A DNA stretch of 15,665 nt from an uncultured Petrimonas sp. (GCA_934621705.1 CAKTUP010000038.1:1-15665); one strand, 5' to 3'. Counted from the first letter of the stretch, positions 1 to 6,409 are shown. Program-made: numbers and translations. Notes: generated by a model not told the origin, from the sequence alone.

Positions 1-17
1 GCGCAGGATAGGCAAAC

Positions 18-55
18 AAAAAAACCGATGAGCAGTGCAGTGCCCACCGGTTTTT
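18..55 (-). terminator. Probable terminator of the peptide transporter gene
   Basis: On the minus strand, AAAAACCG pairs with CGGTTTTT (plus-strand arms 20-27 and 48-55) around a 20-nt loop that can pair further. The T-rich tract needed for termination follows on the minus strand. It lies about 55 nt past the stop codon of the transporter gene. The long loop makes it weaker than a textbook terminator. Confidence 0.5.
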
Positions 56-60
56 CGTGC

Positions 61-93
61 AACTTTGTCAAAGTTCCAAACTTTGACAAAGTT
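61..93. repeat. Perfect 15-bp inverted repeat with 3-nt spacer
   Basis: The arms AACTTTGTCAAAGTT (61-75) and AACTTTGACAAAGTT (79-93) are exact reverse complements separated by cca. Each arm is itself nearly palindromic (AACTTTG/CAAAGTT). It lies 16 nt past the transporter stop codon, so it could also act as a 3'-end hairpin, but it has no T tract. It looks like one of the intergenic repeats of this genome. Confidence 0.7.
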
Positions 94-108
94 AAACGTA
101 TGTGTATT

Positions 109-1653
109 TTATTTTGCCACTCTCTCCAGCCATTTCAGCATAAACAGCATGGTAAACATGGAGATGAGACACGCGGCAACAAATACCAGCCAGGTTGCCC
201 AAAGCGGCATACTTTCGTAAAAAATAGTGCCGAATATCAGCAACTGATTACCGAGAGCTGTTGCACCGAGCCACGCTCCCTGCATAATTCCCTGATATTG
301 AGGCGGAGCCACTTTAGACACGAATGACAATCCTAACGGACTGATAAATAATTCCGCAACGGTTAAAATAAAATAGGTTCCGATCAACAACCAGGGGGTT
401 ACGCGTTGTGCGTCGGTAAGCCCGCCCATGGCTTTTGCCGTTTCCGTATCGGGTAAACTTTGCGAACCGATTGACATCAGCAGGAAAGCAGCGGCGGCAA
501 TTCCCATCCCAATGGCTATCTTTTTGGGCGTGGAAGGCTCTTTACCCCTTGCTCTCAACCATCCGAAAAGTCCGATGATAACGGGAGTTAAGAACACCAC
601 AAAGAACGGGTTAAAGAACTGGAACACTTCGGCTCCTTTGATGCTGGTAAAACCAAGATCGATATTGATCATGCTCAAATCTGTGTAGTCGTTCGCAAAA
701 AATGTGAGGGTAACTCCGTTTTGGTGGAACGAGAACCAGAAGAAAATTACCACAGCAAACACAGAGAACAAAGCGTAAAGGCGCTGACGAACTTCTCTAG
801 CATCCATTTGAACAACAGTATGCTGCGCTTCCAGGTTTTCTTTTGCTTTCGCTATTTTCAGCGCCGGATCGGGGAATTTTCTTTTATTAATAATGAAAAT
901 TACCAAAGAAATCAACATTGCAAAAATGGCTACGCCAAAAGCATAGTGGAATCCTGTATTAAAAACGTTCAGGTATTCGTTGGCGAAAGCGGTTAAATCG
1001 GTTGGAGCGGTTTTGCTCACAGCCGCCGAAAGTTCGGTAAAACGTTGTGTTGCTTCCGGAGTAATGGTTCCTTTTAGAAATTGATGACTCAATGCCGGAA
1101 GGTCGGGATTGTATTCAAAACCATTGTGTTGAACCCACCAGTTGCGGATTCCCACGGCAATGAGCGGAGCAAATAAAGCGCCGATATTGATAAACATGTA
1201 GAAAATCTGAAATCCGGTATCGCGGTTGGCGGAATATCTCGGATCGTCGTACATCTGTCCTACCACAGCCTGCAAGTTGCCTTTAAACAACCCGTTACCA
1301 AAAGCAATAACAAACAATCCGATACAGGTCATTGCCAAAAACAGGGCAAAGTTGGGAACCGGCGTGGGAGTCGGGATCGCGATCAGAAAATAGCCCACCG
1401 TCATCAGAATTAATCCCCACAGAATCGTGCCTTTGTATTTCTTTGTTTTGTCGGCAATAAATCCACCGGCAAGTGCAAGCAGATAAATTAACGCATAGAA
1501 AATGGAGTAGATAACAGTGGCTTGCGTTTTGTCTAATCCGAATTTAGATAAAAGGAATAACGATAATATCGCCATCATGATGTAGAAACCGAAGCGCTCG
1601 CCCATATTCGAAAGAGCCGCCCCAATGAGTCCTTTAGGATGATTTTTTAGCAT
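109..1653 (-). CDS. POT/PTR2-family proton-coupled peptide transporter (MFS)
   Basis: This predicted inner-membrane protein of 514 residues should import di- and tripeptides with protons. The N terminus carries the POT motif region SNMGERFGFY (residues 15-24) with Glu19 and Arg20 of the ExxER motif; the first Glu of that motif is Asn16. The PTR2-type stretch FYMFINIGALFAP follows around residues 150-165, and about 12-14 hydrophobic helices span the protein. A polar loop rich in Thr/Ala lies in the middle of the chain, and the length suits the longer bacterial POT proteins. The ATG at 1653 starts directly at the family N terminus (MLKNHPKGL), and a TATATTTG promoter element sits 38 nt upstream. 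The gene is transcribed away from the aromatic operon and ends in a terminator-like hairpin. The family is clear; the exact substrate is not visible. Confidence 0.93.
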   Translation of the reverse strand: MLKNHPKGLIGAALSNMGERFGFYIMMAILSLFLLSKFGLDKTQATVIYSIFYALIYLLALAGGFIADKTKKYKGTILWGLILMTVGYFLIAIPTPTPVPNFALFLAMTCIGLFVIAFGNGLFKGNLQAVVGQMYDDPRYSANRDTGFQIFYMFINIGALFAPLIAVGIRNWWVQHNGFEYNPDLPALSHQFLKGTITPEATQRFTELSAAVSKTAPTDLTAFANEYLNVFNTGFHYAFGVAIFAMLISLVIFIINKRKFPDPALKIAKAKENLEAQHTVVQMDAREVRQRLYALFSVFAVVIFFWFSFHQNGVTLTFFANDYTDLSMINIDLGFTSIKGAEVFQFFNPFFVVFLTPVIIGLFGWLRARGKEPSTPKKIAIGMGIAAAAFLLMSIGSQSLPDTETAKAMGGLTDAQRVTPWLLIGTYFILTVAELFISPLGLSFVSKVAPPQYQGIMQGAWLGATALGNQLLIFGTIFYESMPLWATWLVFVAACLISMFTMLFMLKWLERVAK

Positions 1654-1691
1654 AAAGTGAGTTTTTATATGTTTAGGAAATTTTTAATTTG

Positions 1692-1699
1692 CAAATATA
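1692..1699 (-). promoter_or_regulatory. Promoter -7 element for the peptide transporter
   Basis: The minus strand reads TATATTTG, an exact match to the Bacteroidetes -7 consensus TAnnTTTG, 38 nt upstream of the transporter ATG. A clear TTTG -33 box at the usual spacing is not seen. Confidence 0.55.
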
Positions 1700-1784
1700 C
1701 ATAAATAAATGAAATTTTAGCTAACTGGGCAAATTATAAGCTATTAAATCTTTTTTTAGGAAAAAGAGCAAATTTTTTCTGCAT

Positions 1785-1818
1785 TTTGTTGTAATATTTA
1801 AATTTTGTTGTAATTTTG
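1785..1818 (+). promoter_or_regulatory. Promoter of the Phe/Tyr biosynthesis operon
   Basis: TAATTTTG at 1811-1818 matches the Bacteroidetes -7 consensus TAnnTTTG. A TTTG at 1785-1788 lies 22 nt upstream, slightly longer than the usual 19-21. Transcription should start near 1823-1826, giving a leader RNA that begins just before the Phe/Tyr-rich leader ORF. It diverges from the transporter promoter. Confidence 0.65.
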
Positions 1819-1846
1819 CCACCGAAATTCGCAAATGACGAATAAA

Positions 1847-1903
1847 ATGAAACAGAACAATTTTGCATATTCTTTCTATTTTTACTTTTACTTTAGTAAG
1901 TAG
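1847..1903 (+). CDS. Phe/Tyr-rich attenuator leader peptide
   Basis: This short ORF encodes MKQNNFAYSFYFYFYFSK and ends in TAG at 1901-1903. Five Phe (residues 6, 10, 12, 14, 16) and four Tyr (8, 11, 13, 15) make up half of it, mostly in strict alternation from residue 10 to 16. An in-frame ATG at 1835 would add four residues (MTNK). The ATG at 1847 is preferred because it leaves a longer 5' leader, about 22 nt, for ribosome binding. It sits directly behind a promoter, directly ahead of alternative hairpins, and upstream of genes that make Phe and Tyr. By analogy with enteric pheA and trp leaders (established knowledge), the ribosome's progress here should sense charged tRNA-Phe and tRNA-Tyr. 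The peptide itself probably has no other function. It is too short for standard gene callers. Confidence 0.85.
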   Translation: MKQNNFAYSFYFYFYFSK

Positions 1904-1904
1904 A

Positions 1905-1992
1905 ACAGGATTTTATGTGCAAAATGAAGAAATAAAAATAAGTTTTTTGAATAGAAAATCCTGTCGATAGCACGATGGGATTTTTTATTTTT
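1905..1992 (+). promoter_or_regulatory. Transcription attenuator: antiterminator and terminator hairpins
   Basis: Segment 2 (ACAGGATTTT, 1905-1914) begins one nucleotide after the leader stop codon. It is perfectly complementary to segment 3 (AAAATCCTGT, 1955-1964), forming a 10-bp antiterminator. Segment 3 alternatively pairs with segment 4 (1973-1984) in a terminator with a T tract, and the two structures exclude each other. A ribosome that reaches the stop codon would cover segment 2, freeing segment 3 for the terminator. A ribosome stalled on the Phe/Tyr codons leaves segment 2 free, so the antiterminator forms and the operon is read. A weak segment 1 (ATAAAAT, 1842-1848) could pair with ATTTTAT (1910-1916) when the leader is not translated. 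The pairing is seen in the sequence; the mechanism is inferred. Confidence 0.82.
1955..1992 (+). terminator. Intrinsic terminator of the attenuator
   Basis: The arms 1955-1966 and 1973-1984 form a continuous 12-bp stem (two G-U wobbles) with the hexaloop ATAGCA. They are followed by a T-rich tract broken by one A (1985-1992). The stem can extend outward by A-U pairs to about 1950/1989. There is no coding sequence directly before it except the leader peptide, so its job is premature termination. Confidence 0.85.
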
Positions 1993-2055
1993 ACCCCTAA
2001 ATCCCCTAAAGGGACTTGGGATTTACGAGTTACGATTTTAGATTTACGATTGGGG
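1993..2055 (+). repeat. CCCCTAAATCCCC repeat followed by degenerate 7-nt array
   Basis: ACCCCTAAATCCCCTAAAGG begins at 1993 and recurs in part at 3079-3097. From 2014 to 2055 six 7-nt units follow without gaps, loosely ATTTACG. Examples are ATTTACG at 2021-2027 and 2042-2048 and AGTTACG at 2028-2034; the end units are ACTTGGG and ATTGGGG. It lies in the transcribed leader between the attenuator and the prephenate dehydratase gene. Confidence 0.6.
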
Positions 2056-2075
2056 CGATGAACTTTTTCAACGCC

Positions 2076-2102
2076 GCATCTGACGGATTCTCCGTTTGAT
2101 GC
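2076..2102 (+). other. Stem-loop just upstream of the prephenate dehydratase start
   Basis: GCATC and ACGGA (2076-2087) pair with TCCGT and GATGC (2091-2102) around a TTC loop, with one internal TG/TT mismatch. It ends 19 nt before the ATG at 2122. It may be another small repeat, or it may affect translation initiation. A 13-codon ORF (2058-2099) overlaps it, but nothing marks that ORF as real. Confidence 0.5.
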
Positions 2103-2121
2103 ATTAAAATTTAGAAAAAAG

Positions 2122-3087
2122 ATGAATATGGTATCTGAAGATAATAATTTGCAACTCTCTAACTCCCATTTAGGGGACGAGAGTAATTCGCAGCCCGCAA
2201 CTCTCCCCCACGGGGGGAGTCGGAGGGGGTTTAAAGTAGCCATTCAAGGCGGATTGGGCGCGTATCACGACATAGCGGCACGAAATTATTTCGGGGAGGA
2301 ACTCGAAATTGTGCCCTGTCTCACGTTTAAAGATATTTTCTCGAAAGCTCAGAAAGATGAGGATTTAATCGGGATTATGGCCATCGAAAACACGATTGCC
2401 GGCGGATTGCTGCTCAATCACGATTTGCTAAAGATCAACGATATGAAAATTGCCGGAGAGCATAAGTTGCGCATTTCGCACACGTTATCGGCGTTGCCCG
2501 GACAAAGTTTGCATGATATCAAGGAAATTGTTTCGCATCCGATGGCGCTCATGCAATGTGCCGATTTTATAGAAAACTTGCCGAACGTAAAAATCGTGGA
2601 GCACGAAGATACCGCGCTTGCGGCAAAAGAAATTTCGGAAAATAAAACGCCCGGCGTAGCGGCAATTTGTAGCAAACTGGCTGCCGAAATTTACAACCTG
2701 GAAATTATTGCCGCCGGCATTGAAACCAATAAACGAAATTTTACCCGATTTCTGGTGTTGGCACACGAGGAAATGCTTCCCGAAGTGCGCAAACCGGGCA
2801 ACATAGACAAAGCTTCGCTTGTTTTCGTGCTGCCGCACACCGAAGGCAGTTTATCGCAAGTGTTGTCCGTGTTGTCGTTTTATGGCATTAATCTCACGCG
2901 CATTCAGTCGTTGCCGATTATCGGGCGGGAATGGGAATATCAGTTTTACATCGACCTTTCCTTTGCCGATTACGAACGGTACAAACAAGCCGTGAAAGCC
3001 ATCCTTCCGCTGGTGGGTCAACTGAAAGTGCTGGGCGAGTATGTGGAACACAAGCAAATTACAGTAAATGGAAATAATAACCCCTAA
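2122..3087 (+). CDS. pheA: Prephenate dehydratase with ACT regulatory domain
   Basis: This cytoplasmic enzyme of 321 residues should convert prephenate to phenylpyruvate, the committed step to phenylalanine. The family domain starts at FKVAIQGGLGAYHD (residue 37). It runs through MAIENTIAGG (86-95), SHPMALMQC (138-146) and the catalytic-region motif KRNFTRF (204-210, Thr208). A C-terminal ACT domain (about 231-308) carries EGSLSQVL and RIQSLPIIGREWEY, the likely Phe-binding feedback site. Residues 1-36 are foreign to the family: residues 26-36 (ATLPHGGSRRG) come from a GC-rich DNA repeat also found in the next gene. No ATG, GTG or TTG lies between codon 10 and the domain, so this stretch must be translated. 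The stop codon (3085-3087) lies in a CCCCTAAATCCCC repeat. It is the first structural gene behind the Phe/Tyr attenuator. The enzyme lacks a fused chorismate mutase, which sits two genes downstream. Confidence 0.93.
   Translation: MNMVSEDNNLQLSNSHLGDESNSQPATLPHGGSRRGFKVAIQGGLGAYHDIAARNYFGEELEIVPCLTFKDIFSKAQKDEDLIGIMAIENTIAGGLLLNHDLLKINDMKIAGEHKLRISHTLSALPGQSLHDIKEIVSHPMALMQCADFIENLPNVKIVEHEDTALAAKEISENKTPGVAAICSKLAAEIYNLEIIAAGIETNKRNFTRFLVLAHEEMLPEVRKPGNIDKASLVFVLPHTEGSLSQVLSVLSFYGINLTRIQSLPIIGREWEYQFYIDLSFADYERYKQAVKAILPLVGQLKVLGEYVEHKQITVNGNNNP
2196..2232. repeat. GC-rich repeat, copy 1, translated inside prephenate dehydratase
   Basis: The core CTCCCCCACGGGGGGAG is a strong stem-loop and is followed by a GGAGGGGG tract. 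The 37 nt differ at only 3 positions from 3199-3235 in the next gene and are read in the same frame there. A nearby TTAGGGGACG module (2170-2179) recurs at 3236-3245, in the opposite order relative to the core. Confidence 0.85.
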
Positions 3088-3097
3088 ATCCCCTGAA
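3079..3097. repeat. CCCCTAAATCCCC repeat containing a stop codon
   Basis: AACCCCTAAATCCCCTGAAG resembles 1993-2013. The TAA stop of the prephenate dehydratase gene lies inside CCCCTAAATCCCC, so the last residues and the stop come from the repeat. Confidence 0.65.
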
Positions 3098-3163
3098 GCC
3101 TGCCTGTCGCAGACAGTGGGCTTAGGAACCACAAATGATTAAATGTTTGTCGAAATAAAAAAG

Positions 3164-4411
3164 ATGAATAACGTAGCAAAAGATAAAAATTCTCAGCTCG
3201 CCACTCTCCCCCACGGGGGGAGCCGGAGGGGGCTTTTAGGGGACGGGGGTAGTATTCAACCCGCCGCCCACATCCAATCCATTTCGGAATACTACTTTTC
3301 GGTGAAACTTGCCGAAGTGGCCAAAATGAATGCCGAAGGCAAAAATGTGATCAGCCTGGGAGTGGGTGCGCCGGACAGGATGCCGTCGACGGAAACTATC
3401 GAAACCTTGTGCGAAGCCGCTCATCGCCCCGATGTGCACGCTTATCAGCCCTACACCGGCATTCCCGAACTGAGAAAGGCTTACGCCGATTGGTACCGAC
3501 GTATATATAATGTGGAACTCGCGCCGGAAGAAACACTGCCGCTTATCGGCTCAAAAGAAGGAATTTTACACATCTCGATGACTTTTCTCAACTTCGGCGA
3601 TTCGGTGCTGGTACCCAATCCGGGATATCCGACGTATAAATCGGTATCGGAATTGCTTCGGGCCAACGTTATCAAATACGATTTGCTGGAAGAAAACGGC
3701 TGGCTTCCCGATTTCGATGCGCTGGAAAAACAAGACCTCTCGCGTGTGAAACTCATGTGGGTAAACTATCCCAATATGCCCACGGGAACGAACGCTACAA
3801 CGGAACTGTTCGAAAAACTGGTTGCCTTCGGTAAAAAACACAATATCGTTATTTGCCACGATAATCCGTACAGCTTTATCCTGAATGAAAAGCCGATGAG
3901 CATATTGTCGATTGATGGTGCAAAGGATATCTGTATCGAACTGAACTCTTTGAGCAAATCGCACAACATGTCGGGCTGGCGTATGGGCATGCTGGCATCC
4001 AATCCGCAATTCGTGAAGTGGGTGCTGAAAGCGAAAAGCAATATCGACAGCGGACAGTTCAAACCCATGCAGCTGGCAACCATCGCTGCTTTATCAAACT
4101 CTGCCGAATGGCATTCGGAAATGAACCGCGTTTATGCCGAACGTCGCGTGTGGGCGGAAAAAATTATGGATTTACTGGGTTGCACGTACGATAAAACTCA
4201 GGTAGGACTATTCGTTTGGGGAAAAATGCCGGCAGGGCAGTCATCGAGCAAAGATTTTATCGACGATATTCTTCACAGCGCCCGCGTTTTCGTCACGCCC
4301 GGCGTCATTTTTGGAAGTAATGGCGAAGGATACATCCGTATTTCGTTAGGCTCGGCCGTGGAGAAAATGCAGGAAGCGCATCAACGGATAGAATTACTAA
4401 TTACCAATTAA
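3164..4411 (+). CDS. PLP-dependent class I/II aminotransferase of the aromatic operon
   Basis: This fold-type I aminotransferase (415 residues from this start) sits between prephenate dehydratase and DAHP synthase. Its likely job is the transamination of phenylpyruvate and 4-hydroxyphenylpyruvate to Phe and Tyr; that substrate is inferred from the operon. Visible motifs are GVGAPDRMPS, YQPYTGIPELR, VPNPGYPTY, WVNYPNMPTG (Asn204), the PLP pair CHDNPYS (Asp233, Tyr236), the Schiff-base lysine in LNSLSKSHNMSGWRMG (Lys265), and YIRISLG with the carboxylate-binding Arg392. The first ~33 residues are not family-like and include the repeat-encoded ATLPHGGSRRG. No start codon lies between that repeat and the domain start SIQPAAHIQS. 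The ATG at 3164 shares its 14-nt context aaaaaagatgaata with the start of prephenate dehydratase; an upstream in-frame ATG at 3143 is the alternative. The C-terminal residues and stop lie inside a 7-nt repeat array. Confidence 0.9.
   Translation: MNNVAKDKNSQLATLPHGGSRRGLLGDGGSIQPAAHIQSISEYYFSVKLAEVAKMNAEGKNVISLGVGAPDRMPSTETIETLCEAAHRPDVHAYQPYTGIPELRKAYADWYRRIYNVELAPEETLPLIGSKEGILHISMTFLNFGDSVLVPNPGYPTYKSVSELLRANVIKYDLLEENGWLPDFDALEKQDLSRVKLMWVNYPNMPTGTNATTELFEKLVAFGKKHNIVICHDNPYSFILNEKPMSILSIDGAKDICIELNSLSKSHNMSGWRMGMLASNPQFVKWVLKAKSNIDSGQFKPMQLATIAALSNSAEWHSEMNRVYAERRVWAEKIMDLLGCTYDKTQVGLFVWGKMPAGQSSSKDFIDDILHSARVFVTPGVIFGSNGEGYIRISLGSAVEKMQEAHQRIELLITN
3199..3235. repeat. GC-rich repeat, copy 2, translated inside the aminotransferase
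   Basis: This is a near copy (34 of 37 identical) of 2196-2232, read in the same frame to give ATLPHGGSRRG. It is followed directly by the TTAGGGGACG module, which precedes the core in copy 1. Confidence 0.85.
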
Positions 4412-4426
4412 TAATTACAAATTACG
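4392..4426 (+). repeat. Five tandem 7-nt units (AATTACN) over a stop codon
   Basis: Five contiguous units start at 4392, 4399, 4406, 4413 and 4420; four fit AATTACN and the third is AATTAAT. The aminotransferase stop TAA (4409-4411) falls inside the third unit, and its last codons for LLITN are array sequence. Confidence 0.75.
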
Positions 4427-4431
4427 AAGCA

Positions 4432-4459
4432 GTAGAGACGCGATTAATCGCGTCTCTAC
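4432..4459. repeat. Perfect 28-bp GTAGAGACGC palindrome
   Basis: The half-site GTAGAGACGCGATT is followed immediately by its exact reverse complement. It lies in the 71-nt gap between the aminotransferase and DAHP synthase genes. Related palindromes occur at 5550-5619, 6410-6467 and 10562-10589. Confidence 0.85.
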
Positions 4460-4482
4460 CAACATCAAACTTCATTAATAAT

Positions 4483-5553
4483 ATGAATTTCGAATCAATT
4501 TTATTACCCGGAATAGACGAAAAAAGGCCTTTGGTAATAGCGGGGCCTTGCAGTGCCGAAACCGAAGAACAGGTAATGACTACCGCAAAAGAATTGGCCG
4601 CCAACGGAGTAAAAATCTACAGAGCAGGCGTGTGGAAACCCAGAACAAAACCCGGAGGATTTGAGGGGGTTGGTAGCCCGGCACTTAAATGGATGATGCA
4701 GGCCGAAAAAGAAACCGGCATGTATATGGCTACCGAAGTGGCCACAGAAAGGCATGTTTATGAAGCATTAAAATACGGCATAGATATGCTTTGGATTGGT
4801 GCGCGCACTGCAGCTAACCCCTTTGCCGTACAAGAAATTGCCGATACGCTGAAGGGCGTAGATATTCCCATTTTGATAAAAAATCCGGTAAATCCCGATT
4901 TGGAACTGTGGATAGGCGCTATTGAAAGGCTGTATAACGCGGGCATTAAAAAACTGGGGCTAATACACCGTGGATTCAGCACAACAGATAAAACCATTTA
5001 CCGCAATCTTCCGCAATGGCATATTCCCATTGAACTGAAACGCCGTTTCCCCACATTGCCCATTATATGCGACCCAAGCCACATAGGCGGCCGTCGCGAT
5101 TTGATACAAACCATTAGCCAGCAAGCAATGGATTTGAACTTTTACGGATTAATTATCGAATCTCATTGTTCGCCCGACGAGGCCTGGAGCGATAAAGACC
5201 AACAAATAACTCCGGCTAAACTCAAGGATATTCTGGAAGCTATCGTTATTCGGGATACGGTACAAACAACCGAAGATTTATCGGTGCTTCGTTCCCAAAT
5301 TGATGAATTAGACAACGAATTATTACATCTGCTTGCAAAACGCATGCGCGTGTCGCGCGAAATAGGGCATTACAAACTCGAACACGACATGCCCATTTTG
5401 CAAACCCAGCGTTACGACCATATACTAAATGACAGGGCAGCGCAAGGCGAGCGAATGGATATGTCGGGGGATTTTGTGAAACAAGTTCTCGAAGCTATCC
5501 ACTCCGAATCGGTTCGCCAGCAGTTTGAAGTAATGGAGAAAACTAAGAAGTAG
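4483..5553 (+). CDS. Bifunctional DAHP synthase / chorismate mutase (AroQ type)
   Basis: This fused cytoplasmic enzyme of 356 residues carries out the first shikimate step (PEP + erythrose 4-phosphate to DAHP) and the conversion of chorismate to prephenate. The N-terminal KDO8P/DAHP synthase barrel (about 10-255) shows AGPCSAE with metal-binding Cys23, KPRTKPGGFEG, CDPSHIGGRR with His200, and IIESHCSPDEAWSDKDQQ. The C-terminal AroQ helix bundle (about 265-350) has Arg270, Arg287, Lys298, Arg310, Ser343 and Gln347. Their spacing matches E. coli P-protein Arg11, Arg28, Lys39, Arg51, Ser84 and Gln88; the Asp48 and Glu52 equivalents are Gln307 and Tyr311. The start at 4483 fits the family N terminus. 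The stop TAG is the first part of a GTAGAGACGC repeat. By feeding and branching the pathway, this gene explains why one attenuator would read both Phe and Tyr codons. Confidence 0.93.
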   Translation: MNFESILLPGIDEKRPLVIAGPCSAETEEQVMTTAKELAANGVKIYRAGVWKPRTKPGGFEGVGSPALKWMMQAEKETGMYMATEVATERHVYEALKYGIDMLWIGARTAANPFAVQEIADTLKGVDIPILIKNPVNPDLELWIGAIERLYNAGIKKLGLIHRGFSTTDKTIYRNLPQWHIPIELKRRFPTLPIICDPSHIGGRRDLIQTISQQAMDLNFYGLIIESHCSPDEAWSDKDQQITPAKLKDILEAIVIRDTVQTTEDLSVLRSQIDELDNELLHLLAKRMRVSREIGHYKLEHDMPILQTQRYDHILNDRAAQGERMDMSGDFVKQVLEAIHSESVRQQFEVMEKTKK

Positions 5554-5619
5554 AGACGCAATGCTTGCGTCTCCTTTTACAGACCTATTTTTCAACAGAC
5601 GCATTCAATGCGTCTCTAC
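5550..5619. repeat. Double palindrome of the GTAGAGACGC family, upstream of tyrA
   Basis: GAGACGCAA-tgc-TTGCGTCTC (5553-5573) is followed by AGACGCATT-c-AATGCGTCT (5597-5615) and CTAC. The element begins with the stop codon of the DAHP synthase gene and ends 11 nt before the tyrA ATG. The same two-hairpin arrangement recurs after tyrA at 6410-6467. Confidence 0.8.
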
Positions 5620-5630
5620 GGAACAAAAAT

Positions 5631-6404
5631 ATGAAGATTTTAATCCTCGGAGCCGGCAAAATGGGGTCGTTTTTTGCCGATGTGCTCAGTTTCGACCACG
5701 AAGTAGCGGTGCTGGATACCGACCCCAAAAAGCTGCGGTTCATCTACAACACGCTTCGGATGACAAATCCCGAAGAAGTGCAGGCGTTCGCGCCCGAACT
5801 GGTTATTAACTGCGCCACGCTGAAATACACCATCGAAGCGTTTCACAACGTGTTGCCCTACCTGCCGCAAACATGTATTTTGAGCGATATCGCCTCGGTA
5901 AAGACCGGATTGGAAGAGTTTTACCGCGAACGCACCCGTCCGTATGTTTCCACGCACCCCATGTTTGGGCCTACGTTTGCCAGCCTCAGCGACCTCAGTT
6001 CGCAAAGCGCCATTATTATATCGGAATCGTCGCATTTGGGAAAGGTATTTTTCCGCGATTTGTATCACAGGCTGAAACTGAATGTTTTTGAATACACATT
6101 TAAGGAACACGACGAAACAATCGCCTACTCACTTTCCATTCCGTTTGCTTCCACACTGGTTTTTGCCTCGGTAATGAAGCACCAGGATGCGCCGGGAACC
6201 ACGTTTAAAAAGCACATGAATATCGCGCAGGGCCTGCTTTCGGAAGACGATTTTCTCCTCACGGAGATTTTGTTTAATCCCTACACGCCGGACCAGTTGG
6301 TGAAAATTAGGGAGAAATTGAAAGAGTTGTTGGCTATAATCGAAGATAAAGATAGTGACCGGATGAAAGGTTTTCTAACTCAGGTTAGAAAAAATATTGA
6401 ATAA
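5631..6404 (+). CDS. tyrA: Prephenate dehydrogenase
   Basis: This short NAD(P)-dependent enzyme of 257 residues should convert prephenate to 4-hydroxyphenylpyruvate for tyrosine. The Rossmann fold begins at MKILILGAGKMGSFF (GxGxxG, residues 7-12), with an acidic end to the second strand (LDTDP, 28-32). SDIASVK (85-91), STHPMFGPTF (107-116, His109) and KEHDETIAYSLS (158-169) are the dehydrogenase motifs. No ACT domain follows, so feedback control would have to lie elsewhere. The ATG at 5631 is chosen because the protein then begins exactly at the first beta strand. An in-frame extension to 5565 would only translate repeat DNA. It is the last gene of the aromatic operon and is bracketed by two copies of the same double palindrome. 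Confidence 0.93.
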   Translation: MKILILGAGKMGSFFADVLSFDHEVAVLDTDPKKLRFIYNTLRMTNPEEVQAFAPELVINCATLKYTIEAFHNVLPYLPQTCILSDIASVKTGLEEFYRERTRPYVSTHPMFGPTFASLSDLSSQSAIIISESSHLGKVFFRDLYHRLKLNVFEYTFKEHDETIAYSLSIPFASTLVFASVMKHQDAPGTTFKKHMNIAQGLLSEDDFLLTEILFNPYTPDQLVKIREKLKELLAIIEDKDSDRMKGFLTQVRKNIE

Positions 6405-6409
6405 AATGG

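Noticed and set aside
1905..1992. T-box riboswitch
   Set aside because: No T-box sequence or specifier stem is visible; the Phe/Tyr-rich ORF and paired segments fit ribosome-stalling attenuation better.
2058..2099. Second leader peptide (13 codons, MNFFNAASDGFSV)
   Set aside because: It has three Phe but no terminator of its own, overlaps a hairpin, and lies after the attenuator; not enough to call.
1893..2243. Minus-strand ORF of 116 codons over the pheA leader
   Set aside because: It reads through the attenuator hairpins, repeats and pheA start in antisense, has low-complexity composition and no family resemblance.
5565..5630. N-terminal extension of tyrA from the upstream ATG at 5565
   Set aside because: It would translate the palindromic repeat, and the protein begins correctly at the Rossmann strand from ATG 5631.
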